Source: Candidatus Uhrbacteria bacterium
GTDB lineage: Bacteria; Patescibacteriota; Patescibacteriia; UBA9934; UBA11717
DNA length: 24,225 nucleotides
Reading direction: 5' to 3'
Assembly: GCA_003509895.1 (NCBI GenBank)
Contig: DOMJ01000049.1
Coordinates: forward strand, 510-24,734
The notes under the pieces were generated by a model, which made no database searches, was not told where the DNA came from, and worked only from the letters and a program-made list of their open reading frames with translations. Below are positions 1 to 6,362 of the stretch, piece after piece (the first letter of the stretch is position 1; each line of letters starts with the position of its first letter). Made by a program: the position numbers and the translations under genes.

Positions 1-2
1 AG

Positions 3-80
3 GATTTGATGATGGATGCACCGGGGCCATTGCCACAACAGACGCTGGAGGAGGTTCATATTCAACTCAAAGATGCGTAA
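3..80 (+). CDS. 3' end of an unidentified upstream gene (partial)
   Basis: A reading frame enters from the left edge and stops at TAA 78-80, overlapping the scpA start by 8 bases. The visible C-terminus reads DLMMDAPGPLPQQT followed by LEEVHIQLKDA. It is acidic and helix-like, more protein-like than the other two frames. Overlapping stop/start junctions are used by the following genes too, which supports a real upstream operon member. Too little is visible to name the protein. Confidence 0.45.
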   Translation, partial: DLMMDAPGPLPQQTLEEVHIQLKDA

Positions 81-765
81 GGAGTACGCCGTACAAGGAG
101 AAGTCTTCCAAGGGCCGTTGTCGGTCCTTTTGGAGTTGATAGAAAAGCAAGAATTGGTGATTAGTGACGTGAGTCTTGGATCGATCACGGAGGATTTTTT
201 GCGGCACATTGAGCAAGTCGAGCATATTGCGCCACACGAGGTGGCAGACTTTTTGTTGGTTGCGGGACGGTTGTTGTATTTAAAGTCAAAATTGTTGCTG
301 CCGGGGTTAACGATGGAAGAAGATGAAGAGGTGGATTTGGCCGGACAATTAAAACTGTATCAACGGTTTGCTGAGGCGGCGGCTGTGATTGCCGATCGTG
401 CGGCATCGCAACGGGTAGCGTATAATGGGCCAAGGGCCAAGATTGAGGTTCCGGAATTTAGTCCACCAACACTCACGGGGGAGGCGTTAGCAGAGGCCGT
501 GTTTAACCTGACGGAGCGCGTGCGACCATACGTTGATTTGCCGGAAAAAATGCTGCAGAGAACGGTTACGGTGGAAGAGAAGATAGAACAACTCAAAGCA
601 CGCATTCAAAAAGAAGCCACGACCTACTTTCATGATCTCACGCAGAGAGGATCACGCGCAGATGTGGTAACCAGTTTTTTGGCGCTGTTGGAGCTGTTAA
701 AACAGGATATTCTCCGTGTGGAACAAAAAGGACATTTTGATGACATTGCTATTACACGAGTATGA
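73..765 (+). CDS. scpA: Segregation and condensation protein A (ScpA)
   Basis: ScpA is the kleisin subunit that bridges the heads of an SMC dimer and binds ScpB, forming the bacterial condensin used for chromosome compaction and segregation. The N-terminus carries the family signature VFQGPLSVLLELIEKQEL followed by the DVSLGSITEDF segment. The middle is the acidic linker (EEDEEVDLAGQLKLYQRF), and the C-terminal winged helix ends in VTSFLALLELLKQ. At 230 aa the length is normal. I start it at ATG 73 rather than at the open upstream codons because MRKEYAVQGEVFQGPL matches the family start and the upstream residues (HRGHCHNRRWRR) do not. No well-placed Shine-Dalgarno is present. The stop overlaps scpB by ATGA, so the two are translationally coupled. 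Confidence 0.93.
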   Translation: MRKEYAVQGEVFQGPLSVLLELIEKQELVISDVSLGSITEDFLRHIEQVEHIAPHEVADFLLVAGRLLYLKSKLLLPGLTMEEDEEVDLAGQLKLYQRFAEAAAVIADRAASQRVAYNGPRAKIEVPEFSPPTLTGEALAEAVFNLTERVRPYVDLPEKMLQRTVTVEEKIEQLKARIQKEATTYFHDLTQRGSRADVVTSFLALLELLKQDILRVEQKGHFDDIAITRV

Positions 766-1298
766 ACACTCTCACACGCAATTTAGAAGCTGTCCTGTTT
801 GCCGCGGGAAAATCCATGAGTAAAAAGCAGTTGCAGCAGGTGTTGTCCGTAGATGAGGCTGGTCTGCGTTCCGTTTTGGATCATACGGCACAGCATGTAA
901 ATCAAGAGGGGTCTGGCATCCGCTTATTTGAGTCGGAGTTTGAGGTGGCGTTGGTGACGGATCCGGATGCCGCTGATCTTGTGCGTGATGTTTTGCGCAA
1001 AGATGTGACGGGTGAGCTTACGAAGCCTTCCGTTGAGACGTTGGCGATTATTGCGTATCGCGGTCCCATCACAAAACCGGAGTTGGAGCAGGTGCGGGGA
1101 GTCAATTGTTCTTTGATTTTACGCAATTTATTGATTCGTGGATTGATTGAGGAGGTCCAAGAAAAGCGACAGATCACATACGTGGTGACCATGGAGTTTT
1201 TACAACATTTAGGGTACGAACGTGTGGATGCGCTGCCGGATTATGTTGCTCTGCACGAGCATACATTGCTCAGTGCTCTTATGAAACAAAAAGAGTAG
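762..1298 (+). CDS. scpB: Segregation and condensation protein B (ScpB)
   Basis: ScpB is the dimeric winged-helix (kite) partner that stabilises the SMC-ScpA ring. The sequence begins LTRNLEAVLFAAGKSMSKKQL, the first winged helix. It continues with the family motif TKPSVETLAIIAYRGPITKPELEQVRGVNC (about residues 87-116), then the second winged helix RNLLIRGLIEEVQEKR and the strand TYVVTMEFLQHLG. The 178 aa length is typical. It starts inside the scpA stop (ATGA), and the next gene starts one base after its stop, so it is the second cistron of a dense operon. Confidence 0.94.
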   Translation: MNTLTRNLEAVLFAAGKSMSKKQLQQVLSVDEAGLRSVLDHTAQHVNQEGSGIRLFESEFEVALVTDPDAADLVRDVLRKDVTGELTKPSVETLAIIAYRGPITKPELEQVRGVNCSLILRNLLIRGLIEEVQEKRQITYVVTMEFLQHLGYERVDALPDYVALHEHTLLSALMKQKE

Positions 1299-1299
1299 C

Positions 1300-2247
1300 A
1301 TGCGTGTAAATGCCGTTGTCAACGTGTTGCTGGCGCTCGTTTTGACGCCGTTTGCCATAACTCCTACCTCGAGTCCGTCTTCTGTTTTCTTGTCTGATCT
1401 TATTGCGCGGTCGGTGCAGAGAGAAACAGGTGTTTTGCCGGAGGCGGGGCATAGGGGACCACAACGGATTGACGTGCACAGTTTAGGAGTCGTTACAGAT
1501 GCGCCAAGCGTGTTGATTCGTGATGTGCAAACGGGTGTGATTCTTATGCAGCGTGGGGAAACCATTAAGCGACCCATTGCCAGTATTACAAAACTCATGA
1601 CGGCGCTTGTTTTACTGGAAGAATACACGTGGAACTGGGAGGACGAGGCAACGGTTATACGGGAGGATGTTACGATCGGTGGACGCTGGTATTACAGATT
1701 CAGCGATGCGCTCACAATGGAAGATTTGTTTACCATGATGTTGGTTGCGTCGGGTAACAATGAAACACGCGCGTTAATACGAGAGGTCGGGGCTACGCAG
1801 AATACGTTTGTGTCGCAGATGAATACAAAGGCACAGGAACTCGGTATGCGTCATACCACGTTTGGTGATCCGATCGGTCTTGACCCACAAAATGAGGCAA
1901 CCGCACAGGATGTGATGATCCTGTTGAACGAGGCGCTGCAACATCCCGAGATCGCCTCGCGTGTGGCAACGGGCACGGTACATACGGTGTCCGGATTGGG
2001 AAACGTCTATGATGTAGAGGGGACAAACGAGCTATTCCATTCTTTTTTAAATCGTGCGCCGTACCAAGTACTTGGTGGAAAAACAGGGTCGTTAGACGAG
2101 GCCGGTTACTGCTTAACGACGCGTATTTCTCGAGACGGCCATTTGGTAGACGTGGTGGTGTTGGGAGCCAGCCAGCCGGAAGCGCGATTTTCTGATGCGA
2201 TTGATTTGGTGAGTTGGGCGTTTGATGTTTTTTCCTGGGATCAATAA
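1300..2247 (+). CDS. D-alanyl-D-alanine carboxypeptidase (peptidase S11, penicillin-binding protein)
   Basis: Predicted extracytoplasmic serine carboxypeptidase that trims the terminal D-Ala from peptidoglycan stem peptides. All three active-site motifs are visible: SxxK at S95-I-T-K98 (RPIASITKLMTAL), SxN at S151-G-N153 and KTG at 261-263 (GGKTGSLDEAGY). The N-terminus MRVNAVVNVLLALVLTPFAI is a signal peptide or membrane anchor. The C-terminal half of DacA-type enzymes (the beta domain and amphipathic anchor) is absent, as in short S11 members. ATG 1300 lies one base after the scpB stop. A cell-wall enzyme in an scpAB operon suggests coordination of segregation and envelope growth (inference). 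Confidence 0.92.
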   Translation: MRVNAVVNVLLALVLTPFAITPTSSPSSVFLSDLIARSVQRETGVLPEAGHRGPQRIDVHSLGVVTDAPSVLIRDVQTGVILMQRGETIKRPIASITKLMTALVLLEEYTWNWEDEATVIREDVTIGGRWYYRFSDALTMEDLFTMMLVASGNNETRALIREVGATQNTFVSQMNTKAQELGMRHTTFGDPIGLDPQNEATAQDVMILLNEALQHPEIASRVATGTVHTVSGLGNVYDVEGTNELFHSFLNRAPYQVLGGKTGSLDEAGYCLTTRISRDGHLVDVVVLGASQPEARFSDAIDLVSWAFDVFSWDQ

Positions 2248-2249
2248 AT

Positions 2250-2753
2250 ATGATTCAGACGATTTTACAATTTTTTGAGGGTGTATCTCCTGCGTGGACC
2301 ACCATACTGATTGCCGCAATGCCGATTGTAGAAGTACGAGGGGCGGTGCCGGTCGCGCTTGAGTTACTGCATCTACCGGTCGCGTTGGCAATGCTCTATT
2401 CTTTTTTGGGTAGTCTGATTCCGGCGATTCTCTTGCCGACGTGTTTGGAGATCGTAGAGAAGCCGTTGCGCAAACAGTTTTTGATTGTTGATCGCTTTTT
2501 TGTGTGGGTAAAGCACCACGTGGAACACAGGTATACAGATAAATATCGCACCATGGGAGCCCTTGGTTTGATTGTATTTGTTGCCATTCCGTTGCCCATG
2601 ACCGGTGTTTGGACGGGGGCGTTGGCGGCATGGCTCTTTTTGATTCCAAAACGCTATGCAATCCCTGCTATTTTTGTTGGCACGGCGCTTGCAACACTGA
2701 TTGTAACGGGAGCTACCGTTGGCGGTTTTGCGTTGTTTCGCGCGGTGGTATGA
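2250..2753 (+). CDS. Small multidrug export-like membrane protein (COG2426 / PF06695)
   Basis: A 167-aa polytopic membrane protein of the Sm_multidrug_ex family (COG2426). The family feature is the acidic/basic motif in the first helix pair, here MPIVEVRGAVPVAL (about residues 23-36). Further hydrophobic segments are LALAMLYSF-like (residues 44-70), GALGLIVFVAIPLPMTG and the final AIFVGTALATLIVTGATVGGFALF, so about four or five helices. The substrate is not established for the family and the 'multidrug' label should not be taken literally. It starts two bases after the carboxypeptidase stop and overlaps the glycosyltransferase start by ATGA. Confidence 0.85.
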   Translation: MIQTILQFFEGVSPAWTTILIAAMPIVEVRGAVPVALELLHLPVALAMLYSFLGSLIPAILLPTCLEIVEKPLRKQFLIVDRFFVWVKHHVEHRYTDKYRTMGALGLIVFVAIPLPMTGVWTGALAAWLFLIPKRYAIPAIFVGTALATLIVTGATVGGFALFRAVV

Positions 2754-3835
2754 AGATAGGTATTGATCTCACCTGGCAGACAGATAAACCGGCGGGCGTG
2801 GAGACAATGGTGGGGGAGGTTCTTATGGAACTCGTCTCTCGGAAAGAAGTTCAATTGATGGTTTTTGTTTTACGAGGTTCAACACGCGTTTACAAAGGAA
2901 TCTCTGTGCGCGAGGTACGCTCCGGGTGGTTGCGTCATGTGGATCTGTACTTGATGATCAGAAAAGAGTCGTTGGATGTGCTTTGGCAGGTGGGAGGGTG
3001 GCTGCCACTTTTTTTTCCGCACAAACTCAAGACGATTCAAACCGTGCATGACCTCATTTCTGCGGATCATCCTGCATGGTTTCCGCAAACAGGATTTTCT
3101 GCCCGGTGGTCTTGGTATATGCGCGTTGGAAGATCTTTAAGGCGCGCAACGGTGATTCACGCCATTTCTCATTGGACGGAGAAGCAAATAATGCGGTTGT
3201 TCCCAGATACGCGGGGTAAGATCATAGCAGCGTACCAGGGCGTGTCTGCACCGGATCAGATTCGCACGGAACAGATTCCAAAGTATATTCAAACGCCTTT
3301 TATTGTGATTCTTGGTACGATCGAACCACGGAAGAATATTCCGCTTGCCTGTGAGGCGTTTTTATTATTTGCACAGGAACACCCTGATCCGCACTTGGTG
3401 TTTGTGGGAAAAAGAGGATGGAAAGCGGAAGAATCGTTGATGGCGATTGAGACATTGCAAAAGGCATTGCCTGGTCGTGTGCATGTAGAATTTTATGTGA
3501 CGCATGCCGAAAAATGGGCGCTTTTGTCCGGGGCGTCGGCCGTGCTGATGGTGTCTCATGCCGAGGGATTTGGGAGACCTCTTGTTGAGGCAATGAGTGT
3601 AGGAACGCCGGTGATTGCATCGGCTAACTCGGCAATGCAAGAGGTGGTAGAGGACGCAGGAATTTTGGTGCCGCCGGACGACGTGCAAAAAACAGCACGA
3701 GCCATGTGGCGTGCTTTGTATCATCCAACACTTTCTGATCGTCTGATTGAGCTGGGGTCTGAACGAGCAAAACGATTCTCAACCAAACAGATGGTGGATT
3801 GCGTACTGGAGACTATAAACAAAACAACCTCGTAA
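2750..3835 (+). CDS. Glycosyltransferase, GT4-like (GT-B fold)
   Basis: Predicted cytoplasmic nucleotide-sugar-dependent glycosyltransferase of 361 aa. The N-terminal half begins MKIGIDLTWQTDKPAGVETM, a glycine-rich acceptor-side loop. The C-terminal half has the GT4 donor-binding signature: FIVILGTIEPRKNIPLACEAF, LVFVGKRGW, then HAEGFGRPLVEAMSVGTPVIAS, which holds the GFGxxxxEA form of the E-x7-E motif. I set the start at ATG 2750, overlapping the previous stop as ATGA; residues encoded further upstream belong to the previous gene in another frame. Target glycan unknown; likely a cell-surface polymer. Last gene of the operon, with its stop codon inside the terminator loop. Confidence 0.9.
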   Translation: MKIGIDLTWQTDKPAGVETMVGEVLMELVSRKEVQLMVFVLRGSTRVYKGISVREVRSGWLRHVDLYLMIRKESLDVLWQVGGWLPLFFPHKLKTIQTVHDLISADHPAWFPQTGFSARWSWYMRVGRSLRRATVIHAISHWTEKQIMRLFPDTRGKIIAAYQGVSAPDQIRTEQIPKYIQTPFIVILGTIEPRKNIPLACEAFLLFAQEHPDPHLVFVGKRGWKAEESLMAIETLQKALPGRVHVEFYVTHAEKWALLSGASAVLMVSHAEGFGRPLVEAMSVGTPVIASANSAMQEVVEDAGILVPPDDVQKTARAMWRALYHPTLSDRLIELGSERAKRFSTKQMVDCVLETINKTTS

Positions 3836-3847
3836 GAGGCTGTTTTT
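3824..3847. terminator. Bidirectional terminator between convergent genes
   Basis: Stem ACAACCTC (3824-3831), loop GTAA, arm GAGGCTGT (3836-3843), with one G-U type pair. T5 follows on plus and an A-rich stretch lies on the left, giving a U-tract on minus. It covers the glycosyltransferase stop (TAA in the loop) and abuts the stop of the minus-strand gene at 3849. Confidence 0.8.
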
Positions 3848-3848
3848 A

Positions 3849-4313
3849 CTAGAAGAAGCGTTGTAGAAACAAGATAACGACGAGTTGGCCCAAGAGCCCG
3901 TAGCGCAGAGGAACATCACCCGACCTGTCCGACACCATGTTATGAAAGAAAAAGTGAAATTTGTTAAACCACTCCAGAGATTTTACGTCCCATGCCTCGT
4001 AAATACCATTAATAAAGTCGGGTAAAACAGAACCAATAATACCCATGGCAATGGCAAAGGAAAGTGTATGGTCCGGAGAATAGGAGAACATAAGCGAGAT
4101 AACAATCAGAGCCGCGATGGCGTCCATAATCACAAAAGCGATGGCGCGTTTTTGAGCGGTTTTTGTTTTGTGTCCTTCGTAGAGTTCGCGATCCCCGTGA
4201 GGGATAATGTCTACAAGTAAATGTGATACAAAACCCAGCGAAAAGGCCATGTAGGGATTGCCTGTGGCTCCACCGATAATAGCGCCAATAACGGCATGCG
4301 TGGTTAACGTCAT
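3849..4313 (-). CDS. YdjM-like membrane protein (putative metal-dependent hydrolase, PF04307-like)
   Basis: A 154-aa integral membrane protein. The conserved polar residues of the YdjM/LexA-regulated putative membrane hydrolase family are visible: TH near the start (MTLTTHAVIGAIIGG), SHLLVDIIPHGD, then GSVLPDFINGIYE and FHFFFHN. Hydrophobic stretches around residues 8-40, 62-80 and 85-105, plus the C-terminal LLGQLVVILFL, suggest three or four helices. Function is not established; metal-dependent hydrolase is a family-level label. ATG 4313 is chosen over the longer open frame because a good promoter ends only 10 bases upstream. Convergent with the glycosyltransferase operon. Confidence 0.75.
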   Translation of the reverse strand: MTLTTHAVIGAIIGGATGNPYMAFSLGFVSHLLVDIIPHGDRELYEGHKTKTAQKRAIAFVIMDAIAALIVISLMFSYSPDHTLSFAIAMGIIGSVLPDFINGIYEAWDVKSLEWFNKFHFFFHNMVSDRSGDVPLRYGLLGQLVVILFLQRFF

Positions 4314-4323
4314 AGTCGATGGG

Positions 4324-4351
4324 AGTATAACAAATTGACCGTTTGGATCAA
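4324..4351 (-). promoter_or_regulatory. Sigma70-type promoter for the YdjM-like gene
   Basis: On the minus strand: -35 TTGATC (4346-4351), 16-bp spacer, extended -10 TGTTATACT with TATACT at 4324-4329. The -10 ends 10 bases before ATG 4313, so the expected leader is only about 3-4 nt. This supports the short start choice. Confidence 0.65.
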
Positions 4352-4394
4352 CCTTGGTTGTGGATGTTTTGGGGCCTATTGTCTCTCGCTCCCT

Positions 4395-4421
4395 CAAAGC
4401 AAAACACCCTTTTCAGGGTGT
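4395..4421 (-). terminator. Terminator hairpin, copy 1 (in repeat)
   Basis: On minus: ACACCCT-free reading gives stem AGGGTGT/ACACCCT (4404-4410 with 4415-4421), 4-nt loop, followed by TTTTGCTTTG. It is the duplicate of the tRNA-Leu terminator at 4613-4639; the U-tract is interrupted, so strength is uncertain. Confidence 0.55.
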
Positions 4422-4428
4422 CTTCCTT

Positions 4429-4449
4429 TGGTGGGCGAAGAGGGAATCG
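4429..4449 (-). pseudogene. tRNA-Leu 3'-end fragment
   Basis: The 21 bases identical to the last 21 of tRNA-Leu (CCA, acceptor 3' strand and part of the T arm). There is no T loop, anticodon arm or D arm beside it, so it cannot make a tRNA. Confidence 0.75.
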
Positions 4450-4593
4450 CCCTCACCTCTCAGCTCTGCAGAGCTTCGGGTTCCCCGGCGGAGCCGGGTC
4501 AGGCTTTTCGCCTGAGGGTCCGGGCCTCGCGATGCGTCGTGGTCGCCGCATATCGCTCCGGCCGTTCGATTCCGTCCAATAGGCCTCAAGGGT
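4450..4593. other. GC-rich, hairpin-dense insert between the two direct repeats
   Basis: No credible gene. The segment is clearly more GC-rich than its neighbours and is built of consecutive inverted repeats: AGCTCTGCAGAGCT (4462-4475, perfect palindrome), CCCGGC/GCCGGG (4484-4498), TCAGGC/GCCTGA (4499-4515) and an imperfect pairing of GCGATGCG with CGCATATCGC around 4530-4558. It could be the remnant of an element inserted at tRNA-Leu. Confidence 0.6.
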
Positions 4594-4667
4594 CTATTGT
4601 CTCTCGCTCCCTCAAAGCAAAACACCCTTTTCAGGGTGTCTTCCTTTGGTGGGCGAAGAGGGAATCG
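4594..4667. repeat. Direct repeat copy 2: native tRNA-Leu 3' end and flank
   Basis: Identical to 4376-4449 over 74 bp. This copy is continuous with the complete tRNA-Leu, so it is the native one. Confidence 0.85.
4613..4639 (-). terminator. Terminator of tRNA-Leu
   Basis: Stem ACACCCT (4622-4628) with AGGGTGT (4633-4639), 4-nt loop. On minus it is followed by TTTTGCTTTG. It lies 8 bases downstream of the tRNA CCA. Confidence 0.6.
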
Positions 4668-4733
4668 AACCCTCACACTGTCGCCAGTACAGGATTTTGA
4701 GTCCTGCGCGTCTACCAATTCCGCCATTCGCCC
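4647..4733 (-). tRNA. tRNA-Leu (anticodon CAA), CCA encoded
   Basis: 87 nt. Acceptor GGGCGAA pairs with TTCGCCC, discriminator A, encoded CCA. The anticodon stem CAGGA/TCCTG holds loop CTCAAAA, so the anticodon is CAA, reading UUG. The long variable arm (TACTGGCGACAGTG region) and T arm GAGGG-TTCGATT-CCCTC are intact. The 3' end is duplicated downstream. Confidence 0.95.
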
Positions 4734-4760
4734 GCTCAGTGTGCGTATCATGCCTGTATG

Positions 4761-4775
4761 CGGAACAAAGTTCCG
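4761..4775. other. Inverted repeat upstream of tRNA-Leu
   Basis: CGGAAC-AAA-GTTCCG, a perfect 6-bp inverted repeat about 28 bases upstream of the tRNA-Leu 5' end on minus. Either a protein-binding site or a chance hairpin. No convincing -35/-10 pair was found around it. Confidence 0.3.
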
Positions 4776-4830
4776 TTTCTTCTATGGGCGAGGGCACTGT
4801 ACCCTAATTCCTCGTGCGCGTCAACGGCTA

Positions 4831-4859
4831 TTGACCCATCCGGCTATTCTTGGTATAGT
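4831..4859 (+). promoter_or_regulatory. Sigma70 promoter of the tRNA-Met/tRNA-fMet unit
   Basis: -35 TTGACC (4831-4836), exact 17-bp spacer, -10 TATAGT (4854-4859). The -10 ends 15 bases before the tRNA-Met 5' end. The best-matching promoter in the window. Confidence 0.8.
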
Positions 4860-4874
4860 GCCGCATGTCAGCGA

Positions 4875-4951
4875 GGCGGGGTAGCTCAGCTGGTTAGAGC
4901 GCAGGCTTCATAAGCCTGAGGTCGGGAGTTCAAGTCTCCCCCCCGCTACCA
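4875..4951 (+). tRNA. tRNA-Met, elongator (anticodon CAT), CCA encoded
   Basis: 77 nt. Acceptor GGCGGGG pairs with CCCCGCT (G1-U72 wobble), discriminator A, encoded CCA. Anticodon stem CAGGC/GCCTG with loop TTCATAA gives CAT with normal U33. The D stem GCTC/GAGC and variable loop AGGTC match elongator tRNA-Met. A CAT tRNA could also be tRNA-Ile2 after lysidine modification, but the body resembles elongator Met. Confidence 0.9.
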
Positions 4952-5009
4952 CAAACCCTTTGGGTGTGGCATCGGGGCCAGAGAGTTACAGCTTTGTTTG
5001 CAATAATAT

Positions 5010-5086
5010 CGCGGGGTAGAGCAGCCAGGCAGCTCGCCAGGCCCATAACCTGGAGGTCGTGGGTTCAAATCCCACCCCCGCAACCA
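5010..5086 (+). tRNA. Initiator tRNA-fMet (anticodon CAT) with unusual anticodon arm
   Basis: 77 nt with encoded CCA. The initiator hallmarks are present: an unpaired C1-A72 at the end of the acceptor stem (CGCGGGG against CCCCGCA) and the A11-U24 pair in the D stem GAGC/GCTC. Two positions are atypical. The anticodon loop is CCCATAA, so position 33 is C instead of the near-universal U. The three consecutive G-C pairs expected at 29-31/39-41 are AGG/CCT, so 29-41 is A-U. It follows tRNA-Met by 58 bases and likely shares its promoter and terminator. Confidence 0.93.
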
Positions 5087-5091
5087 AAAAC

Positions 5092-5114
5092 ATCCGTCGC
5101 AGACGGATTTTTTT
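5092..5114 (+). terminator. Rho-independent terminator of the tRNA-Met unit
   Basis: Stem ATCCGTC (5092-5098) with GACGGAT (5102-5108), loop GCA, then a run of T to 5114. It starts 6 bases after the fMet CCA. Confidence 0.85.
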
Positions 5115-5129
5115 GTTGAAAGGGAGGAT

Positions 5130-5160
5130 TTGAATCAGAGGGGCAAAACTATGATAAAAT
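5130..5160 (+). promoter_or_regulatory. Possible promoter of the zinc-ribbon metallopeptidase-like gene
   Basis: Candidate -35 TTGAAT (5130-5135) and -10 TAAAAT (5155-5160) at 19-bp spacing, or TATGAT (5150-5155) at 14. Either -10 lies within 9-14 bases of ATG 5170, the same short-leader layout seen at other genes here. Element matches are only fair. Confidence 0.35.
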
Positions 5161-5169
5161 GACTCTACT

Positions 5170-6309
5170 ATGTCAACAGAACGACCATCCTTTGATGACA
5201 CACATCGCATTTCACCTCGAGCAGAACGAGATAAAGAGATCATGATCGATGTGGCGCGTAAGATGCATGAAAATCAGCAAAGTAAGTGGGAACGTTTGTC
5301 ATCAAAGGAGATGAATGCTGTGGATCGAGTCATTATCGATCACGCCCAAGCTGCATTAGAAGTTTATTTGCGTCACACGTATCCCGAGGCTATTCTCAAA
5401 CCCTACGATGCCGTTGTCGTAGATGATAGTAATCACTTTATCCCTCATGGTGGAGTGAGTCTGGAACGATTTGAGGATTCTCTGTATGGAGATGCCCAAC
5501 TCTTTTTATCGGCTCTACATGAATCTTCGCACGCGCAATCCTACTCTGATTCGCTCGTCCTGCGAGATCAAATTGTACGCCGCATTGGTTTTGGTATTTT
5601 GATCACAGCTCCAAATCGGCAAGAAAGTTATTTTGTTGGGTTGAATGAAGCAATGACCATGGCGATTGAATACAGCACGTATCATCTCTTGCCAGACAAT
5701 AACCACCACGCAGAAGCGATAAGCGATCGTGCACAGGAGATCTTACCTTCTGTATCGGATCCGGTTGAGAGGCAGTGTTTGGAACAGCTGCCAGAGATGG
5801 CAACGATCCTTCCAAACGCGGAAGGGGAATATGAAGTGCTCACTACGTATTACCAGGATTATCTTATTTTTGCGACGTTAATGAATCATATTGCGGAGGC
5901 GTTGCCAGATGAGTTTGCCAATTCGGAGGTCGTGCAGGAATTATTTGGTCGTGCCTATTTCTCGGGAGATTTAAAAGAAGTAAAGCGAATTATGCGAGAT
6001 GTGTATGGTTCTCGAGGTATGCAGGTGTTGGCTCAGTGGACTCCTACACATCGTTCTTACTCGCGTGAAACGCTTTTTCGACTTAAGGATTTTATCCGAA
6101 CAGGCACGATCGTTGATATTGATAGTTTGATAAAAGAATTACACGTTTCTAAATGTTCTACATGTGGAGAAAAGACGGGTGGGAGTGTGTGCATCCATTG
6201 TGCGACGCCCAGACGTGAAGAAAAAGAGGTTCAAGATGCAGTTGAATGTAAATTTTGTGGATCGTTCATAGGGGTCTCGAACGGTGTTTGCCGTGAGTGT
6301 GGTTCATAA
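5170..6309 (+). CDS. Uncharacterised HESSH metallopeptidase-like protein with two C-terminal zinc ribbons
   Basis: 379 aa, no signal peptide or membrane helix, so probably cytoplasmic. I do not recognise a named family. Residues 117-121 are HESSH, fitting the HExxH zinc-peptidase motif, and N159-E160-A161 (GLNEAMTMAIEY) about 40 residues later fits the third zinc ligand of gluzincin-type peptidases. The central helical region (about 170-310) has no motif I know. The C-terminus has two treble-cysteine modules: C329/C332/C341/C344 and C360/C363/C374/C377, both CxxC...CxxC zinc ribbons. A peptidase acting on a nucleic-acid or protein complex bound by the ribbons is plausible but inferred. No Shine-Dalgarno before ATG 5170. 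Monocistronic, between the fMet terminator and the terminator of the minus-strand GC-rich gene. Confidence 0.75.
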   Translation: MSTERPSFDDTHRISPRAERDKEIMIDVARKMHENQQSKWERLSSKEMNAVDRVIIDHAQAALEVYLRHTYPEAILKPYDAVVVDDSNHFIPHGGVSLERFEDSLYGDAQLFLSALHESSHAQSYSDSLVLRDQIVRRIGFGILITAPNRQESYFVGLNEAMTMAIEYSTYHLLPDNNHHAEAISDRAQEILPSVSDPVERQCLEQLPEMATILPNAEGEYEVLTTYYQDYLIFATLMNHIAEALPDEFANSEVVQELFGRAYFSGDLKEVKRIMRDVYGSRGMQVLAQWTPTHRSYSRETLFRLKDFIRTGTIVDIDSLIKELHVSKCSTCGEKTGGSVCIHCATPRREEKEVQDAVECKFCGSFIGVSNGVCRECGS

Positions 6310-6347
6310 AAAAAGGTGTCCCCCCGCACAGAGGTGGTGCAGGGGGA
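6308..6347 (-). terminator. Terminator of the GC-rich secreted-protein gene
   Basis: 11-bp stem formed by 6319-6329 and 6337-6347, 7-nt loop, with the plus-strand A-run 6308-6314 giving a U7 tract on minus. The one imperfect pair is G-U in minus RNA but C-A in plus RNA, so the hairpin works better for minus transcription. It overlaps the stop codon of the preceding plus gene. Confidence 0.8.
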
Positions 6348-6362
6348 GCAAGAGATCTCAAC

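Larger units (their letters stand above)
4376..4449. repeat. Direct repeat copy 1: tRNA-Leu 3' end plus downstream terminator
   Basis: 74 bp repeated identically at 4594-4667 (offset 218). Read on minus, it holds the T-arm 3' half, the acceptor 3' strand and CCA of tRNA-Leu (4429-4449), then its 3' flank with a hairpin. Beyond 4449 the two copies diverge. This arrangement resembles an attachment-site duplication at a tRNA 3' end. Confidence 0.85.

Noticed and set aside
2508..2530. CACGTG-centred sequence resembling half of a parS site
   Set aside because: Only one arm matches the parS consensus (CCACGTGGAACA); the other arm deviates at several positions. Similar CACGTG cores at about 1626, 12678 and 13358 are no better.
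2609..2749. Extended N-terminus of the glycosyltransferase
   Set aside because: The extra 47 residues lie in the coding sequence of the preceding membrane protein in another frame and are Cys/Trp-rich without similarity. ATGA at 2750 is the natural start.
4335..4884. Open plus-strand frames of 80-120 codons across the tRNA-Leu region
   Set aside because: They run through the direct repeats and the tRNA itself on the opposite strand; two of them share the same residues because of the repeat. No start signal or family resemblance.
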